NCBI GenBank assembly: GCA_022818135.1
Contig: JAFMSR010000003.1
Coordinates: forward strand, 10,460,915-10,524,914
Reading direction: 5' to 3'
Origin: Saxidomus purpurata
Taxonomy: Eukaryota > Mollusca > Bivalvia > Venerida > Veneridae
Length of the DNA: 64,000 nt
The first letter of the stretch is position 1. Every line of letters begins with the position of its first letter. Below are positions 59,560 to 64,000 of the stretch, piece by piece. The notes beneath the pieces were generated by a model that saw nothing but the letters and a program-made list of their open reading frames with translations, did no database searches and had not been told where the DNA came from. The translations under genes and the position numbers were made by a program.

Positions 59560-60000
59560 TCTTAGCTATACGCCATTTGGTTGTGGAGAAGATTTTTAAA
59601 GTTTTTCCAATATAAGTTTATGTAAAAAAAGTGACCCCCTTCGGGTCAAAATTGACCCCGGGGCATTATTGTAACAAACGTTGGAGAAGACCTTTGGAAA
59701 ATGATACTCACCAAATATCTAAGCTGTAGAGATTGCGGTTTTGGACAGGAATGTTTTTAGTTTCCAATATTTACATATATGTCCGGGGCGGCGCCACCTT
59801 AGACACCAGGAGCAAAATTTTAGCAAAGATGGTAGAGATGCACATTAGACAATGCTACACACCAAATATATGAGCTCTGCGACTAGAAGACTAGACAAGA
59901 AGAATTTTTAAAGATTTCCTTATACAACTCTATGCAAAGCAAGTGACTACCCGGGCGGGGCTTATAATTATCCAAGGGGCATGATTTGTACAAACTTGAT
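59560..60000 (-). repeat. Intronic repeat, reverse-oriented relative of 13400-14290
   Basis: The reverse complement contains 'gggtcaattttgacccg', 'aaaaactttaaaaatcttct' and 'agctcatatatttggtgtg', the landmarks of the ~165-bp repeat at 13.4-14.3 kb. At least three units. Confidence 0.6.
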
Positions 60001-61030
60001 AGAGGAACACTGGAAAGCTGCTATGTACCCACTATAATAACTCTGCACATCCCGGGATCATAAACGCTCAGGTGAGCTAACTTCATAAAGTTTGATTTGC
60101 CATAAATATGCAATACTTGTAACTGACATGCTACATACTTCAATCAGTTTGGCTATGTGTTTGAATTCAATATTTCTCTACTATTTATCATGCTAAAAAG
60201 AATTAATACATCTGTTTTACTTTACTTTTGCATTATTAAACACATACTGATAAACAATAAAAAAAATAGTTTTAATTTTCATACATTTATATTTATACTA
60301 CGATAAAAAATTTATATTGTATGTTTAAATACATGTAACGTTGTTAATATTGAAACAAATTACCGCCCTAGCCTTATTGTTGTCAGCCATCATTTTTGAT
60401 TTCAGAAATGAAAGGTGAAGCCACATTTTTTTACAATGTTGAAGTTGACATGAATGCTGGGCCTGAAATTAGTATAAAAGATTTTATAGATTTCCCAGTA
60501 ACAAATAAAGATACCCTCAGTTTGTTTGATAAATGCACTTAATATCACTTTTTAAAAACGATTTCTTCCGTCATTTATCAAAGCGCTTAATGAAAATGTA
60601 ATGCCGCATATTAATTACATTATTTTTTTTAAAAAAGAACACTATAACTAAAATGATGAAAAATGAATGAACAATCGTCTTTTTTTAGCAAAATGTTATA
60701 TTATCCCTATCTCATGTATTCTTATACTGGTCTGAATATTTTGGTATCATATCCATTTACTACACGTAATTAATATTCAGTGTATCATTTCCATGAATTT
60801 TGATCTGCTATTTTATGTTCTTCGTAAAACATAAAGTTTAGTAAAATACACATAAATGTACGTATTACAAACTTTCTTTCATTGTGATATCAATGTAAAT
60901 GATAGTACATGTATAGCATACACTCATCGAAATACTAACCACTAGCATTTGAATACGTTCGATTTAAGATAAGACAATGCATAAATGCACTGGTGAAAAC
61001 CAACATTAGAAGTTAATGTAGAAGTAGTAC

Positions 61031-61222
61031 CGTTCGACTTGAAATTGAGGTGTTCATTTGCAATACATCCGTCATAAACGCATGCAAACTTTGCTCTGGT
61101 TTCCCCCCGGTTAATTTTAGGAAAGATATAGCTATGTACATATTCACGAGCGATTCACACAGGTCAGGGTATGCCTTGATTTCACCAGATACCTCTGTCT
61201 TTACAGCGTATGACAAGGGCAC
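61031..61222 (-). CDS. RNF213-like gene B, C-terminal exon
   Basis: Minus strand: acceptor 'ctactgttacag', donor 'gtacta'; 64 codons, phase 0 at both ends. It encodes VPLSYAVKTEVSGEIKAYPD, LCESLVNMYIAISFLKLTGG, KPEQSLHAFMTDVLQMNTSI and SSRT. The order 'L..Y.D.CE.L.....A..FL...GG.P...L..F..D.LQM' is diagnostic of the RNF213 C-terminal region. Confidence 0.85.
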
Positions 61223-61935
61223 CTGTAACAGTAGAAAAATTATTTCAAAAGATGTGTTAAATTAGATACCTTTAGAGTCGCAGATTAATACAGAGTTCTT
61301 ATATTTCTGAGAAAAGTTGTAATGTTCGTCTGTCTCCCCGGACCCGATTTCAGACTGCAAGTAAACGAGTAATGTTTACTGATTTCAATTTATAACATTT
61401 CACTTATAAATGAACTGTTATCTGTTAAACTCTATTTTTTATTACAAATATGTCATGTGATAATTCATTTGAAATGTGAACATGTACAATGTATATCACT
61501 TTTAAATATATTGACAAGCAACACTAGTAATCAATATATTGTTTTATATTGATTATAAAACAACTTTTATTTACTAAACTTGAAAATAACAAGAATGTTG
61601 TTGTCATCATAATTAACGATATATACATTTTAAGAAAGTCCTTCCTGGAAGAGCTAGCCATCGCTAAATGCAAGTCAATCCCACACTTATACCGGCGTGA
61701 ATAACAGCAAATGATTGATGTGCCTTCCTTAATCTGTTCAGGTGGTATACTGATTCTATTGTCAGTTTCTCATTACGTCTCAATGATGAATATCTTATTT
61801 GAAAAAAGGAGAAAAAAATCTAATTGTTCTGCATTACGAAATGGTTCAGTGGAAAAACCAGTGGCAATGATTAAGTATCTGTTGGCAAATTTCTATCTAA
61901 TATAAGCAATGAAATACAGGGTTAACAGTGTTTAC

Positions 61936-62010
61936 CTGTGGGATTTTATCTGCTAGTTTTTCGAATACGGCTGTATTGGTGACTTCAGTCCGGTACAACA
62001 TCATGTCAAT
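61936..62010 (-). CDS. RNF213-like gene B, short exon
   Basis: Minus strand: acceptor 'tttggctcag', donor 'gtaaac'; 25 codons, phase 0 at both ends: IDMMLYRTEVTNTAVFEKLA then DKIPQ. It joins '..GPTLQ' before and 'VPLSYAV' after, and corresponds in order to the linker between the 'NCQY' and 'GG.P' segments of RNF213. Confidence 0.78.
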
Positions 62011-62466
62011 CTGAGCCAAATATTTATGTTTTTAATAATTAAACGAATATAGTTCTTTTAGCTTTGTAGCTAAAATGAAAATAAATGATTTTGACGACAT
62101 GTTTGAGTCACGCTGCAATGAATCTGCTTTGCATACGTAATGATGTAATCAAAAGATTATCGTTTTCCCACAGTACGATAAGAAATTATTTACGGGAAAT
62201 AAATCTGTATTAAGCCCATTGTATCATTACCATATACAGGAGATTTTCTCATATATTTAGAATGTCATTTTTTACGTAATCTCACAACATTCATGCGATA
62301 TATGTTGTTACACAGATAAGACCGAGTTACATGTACTTAAAACCAAATGCAACTAGTTTTCATCCTGTCATTTTCTTTAACTCGATCATGATAAAGTTTT
62401 AACTTTATTGTACGCCGACTGAAGCTAAACATTTATCTATCACTGCATACTTCAACCAAACCTCAC

Positions 62467-62695
62467 CTGCAATGTTGGACCAACGTCTATTCTCGACTTT
62501 GAAAGTAGAAATCGATCGATGACTTGATTCTCAAGACCATTAAAATCATACTGGATGGTTGTACCTTTCCCCATTTTAAATGTATACTGGCAGTTTGCAA
62601 GAATTAGGGGAAGCAAATCTTGCTGTGGATCAAAACTGATCAAATGTGCAGAGGTGAGCTCCTTTGGCTTTACAGAGAGGAAACTACTGTTACTT
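62467..62695 (-). CDS. RNF213-like gene B, E3-core exon with the NCQY motif
   Basis: Minus strand: acceptor 'tttattatag', donor 'gtgagg'. It completes a codon with one base, then encodes SNSSFLSVKPKELTSAHLIS, FDPQQDLLPLILANCQYTFK, MGKGTTIQYDFNGLENQVID and RFLLSKSRIDVGPTLQ. 'LT.AHLIS.....DL.PLIL.NCQY....G..T...FD...I...I..RFL..K..I' is a strongly conserved RNF213 block. This is the best family evidence in the window. Confidence 0.9.
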
Positions 62696-63010
62696 CTATA
62701 ATAAAAAAAAATCGAGAAAAGTTTACGTACCAGACCTCCTGATTAAATACTTTCCATATTTAAGCATATTTACACTACAAACGGCAATATTGGTAACAAT
62801 ATGTATCTGATAAACATTTATCTAACAGAGGCTGTCCAATGTTTGCTACTATTTTCGTATCTTCATTCGTTTGTACAAGTATTCCTTGTTGTATATGTTA
62901 ATACAGATTTAAGCTGGAATCGTCAATTACCGATATAAATATAATGTTTTGAAAATAATCCACCAAGATACTGACTCCCTAGAGTAAACTTATACACCTT
63001 CTTGCCTAAC

Positions 63011-63203
63011 CTTTGCGTTTCTTTCAAGAAGTTGTCCAGGAAACCATTGTGAACACGTCTCATCAAGAAGTCAAGTAAGACATACGAGCAAAGGCCCATT
63101 CCCTTTGTAGCAGGTAACAAAATTGATACAGGAGTGTCGTTGGTTATGCTCATATCACACAGTTTCCTTGGCAGAAAAACATGGCCTTTTTCTGTTTGAC
63201 AAT
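63011..63203 (-). CDS. RNF213-like gene B, E3-core exon with the LLPA..G.GLC motif
   Basis: Minus strand: acceptor 'catttccacag', donor 'gttagg' (weaker than the others, chosen because only it leaves two bases to match the next exon). It encodes CQTEKGHVFLPRKLCDMSIT, NDTPVSILLPATKGMGLCSY, VLLDFLMRRVHNGFLDNFLK and ETQ. 'CD......V..LLP...G.GLC...L..FL...HN.F' matches the RNF213 segment directly upstream of the NCQY block. Reading continues beyond the chosen donor, but that extension breaks the phase. Confidence 0.85.
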
Positions 63204-63915
63204 CTGTGGAAATGATACAAATACAAAATGTTGTCTATTGACCATACATTTTAACTTAATATATGCAGACATTAATTTGGCTCCATAAGAAGAGAAACGT
63301 TCGAAAACTGTTAAAAGAAAATTCAATCAAGGATTTAAATAATAAGTTGCTTTAAGTTTGGGCTTACTTGACAATACATAATGTGCAAACGTATATTTTG
63401 AATAATTCAACAAAACATTTTCGAAAGCAGTTTTTAAATGAAAACTATAAACTATACTCAGTACACATAAATAATATAAGTTTCAATATAATTTACAAAG
63501 TTACAGATTGTTCTACATGTTAACTTTCTTGTACGCCGACTGAACCTACCTACCTACCTACCTATCGTTAGTAAAATGATAGTACCGACACCAGGAAAAA
63601 AATATTTAATGTTTTTTTTAAGCACTGGAATGAGAAAAAATGCAAATACTTCCTGATTCATCAGTTCCTGTGACATGTTTTATGTAGATTGTTATAGAAA
63701 ATACGAATAACAGCTGAATAATTTGAACTAAATGGATATAAATAATTAATTAAACTATTTCATATATGTTTGGAGAAAAATGAACAACAAATGTACACAT
63801 ATACAGAGCAGTCTGACTGCAAGGCGTCGAGCAACGATCAAATCAACCACTTTTTTGTACATGTTTGAACGTTACATGTACAGCTGACACGTAGAAATAC
63901 TTCTTTATTACTCAC

Positions 63916-64000
63916 GATATACTGTCAAGGACGTTCTAACCAGTTCCCAAGCCTCTTTGAAATCTTTTATTAAAGTCTGTGTATCGGGTCCAGCTATTTT
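63916..64000 (-). CDS. RNF213-like gene B, exon cut by the window edge
   Basis: Minus strand, entering from beyond 64000 and ending at the consensus donor 'gtgagt'. The frame reads KIAGPDTQTLIKDFKEAWEL then VRTSLTVY, and leaves one base (C) that makes His with the next exon. The pattern 'F...W..V......' fits the family order. The rest of the gene, including the RING and AAA core, should lie further right. Confidence 0.72.

Overview
The window looks like AT-rich nuclear DNA from a marine invertebrate, most likely a bivalve mollusc. The grounds are short exons with GT/AG introns, several tRNA-headed SINEs, non-LTR retrotransposons, long-period intronic repeats (about 130-170 bp), the 'cccccgcc..aaggcgg..gtccgtctgtccg' dispersed repeat, and two genes of the RNF213-like family, which I recall as expanded in bivalves. 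There is no bacterial-style operon. The species assignment is inference.

Layout. (1) 248-16000, + strand: internal part of an RNF213-like giant E3 ligase gene. I can chain ten exons with matching splice phases. Two are tandem paralogous exons (6678-7571 and 9037-9177); the first is expanded into a heptad-repeat helix of about 260 residues. Its first intron holds a decayed CR1/Jockey-type LINE split by a 3.9 kb DNA transposon with TTAA target sites and ~525-bp inverted ends. That transposon is itself full of tRNA-like SINE heads. (2) 16.0-24.2 kb: no further exons of that gene; a suspicious 300-bp A/C homopolymer block; a second candidate TTAA-flanked element (18743-23867). (3) 24240-24739: 500-N gap. 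(4) 27011-29830, - strand: 5'-truncated LINE with a 914-codon open reverse transcriptase plus RNase H frame. (5) 29.8-35.9 kb: mostly non-coding, one SINE, and a candidate cysteine-rich terminal exon at 33170-33325. (6) 35962-41529: two near-identical 2.5-kb copies on either side of a second 500-N gap, best read as unmerged allelic contig ends; a CGTACG-rich MITE follows. (7) 42-57 kb: gene-poor, with a 42-bp minisatellite, LINE debris and dispersed repeats. (8) 57264-64000, - strand: seven chained exons forming the C-terminal end, with stop codon, of a second RNF213-like gene that continues past the window.

The two RNF213-like genes converge. The left one stops just before the region where the RING finger should lie, while the right one supplies a clean C-terminus. 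Family knowledge (RNF213: dynein-like AAA core plus E3 module, acting in antimicrobial and lipid-droplet ubiquitylation) suggests innate-immunity roles, but nothing in this sequence proves that. Exon boundaries were read by eye from splice signals and phase, and need RNA data.
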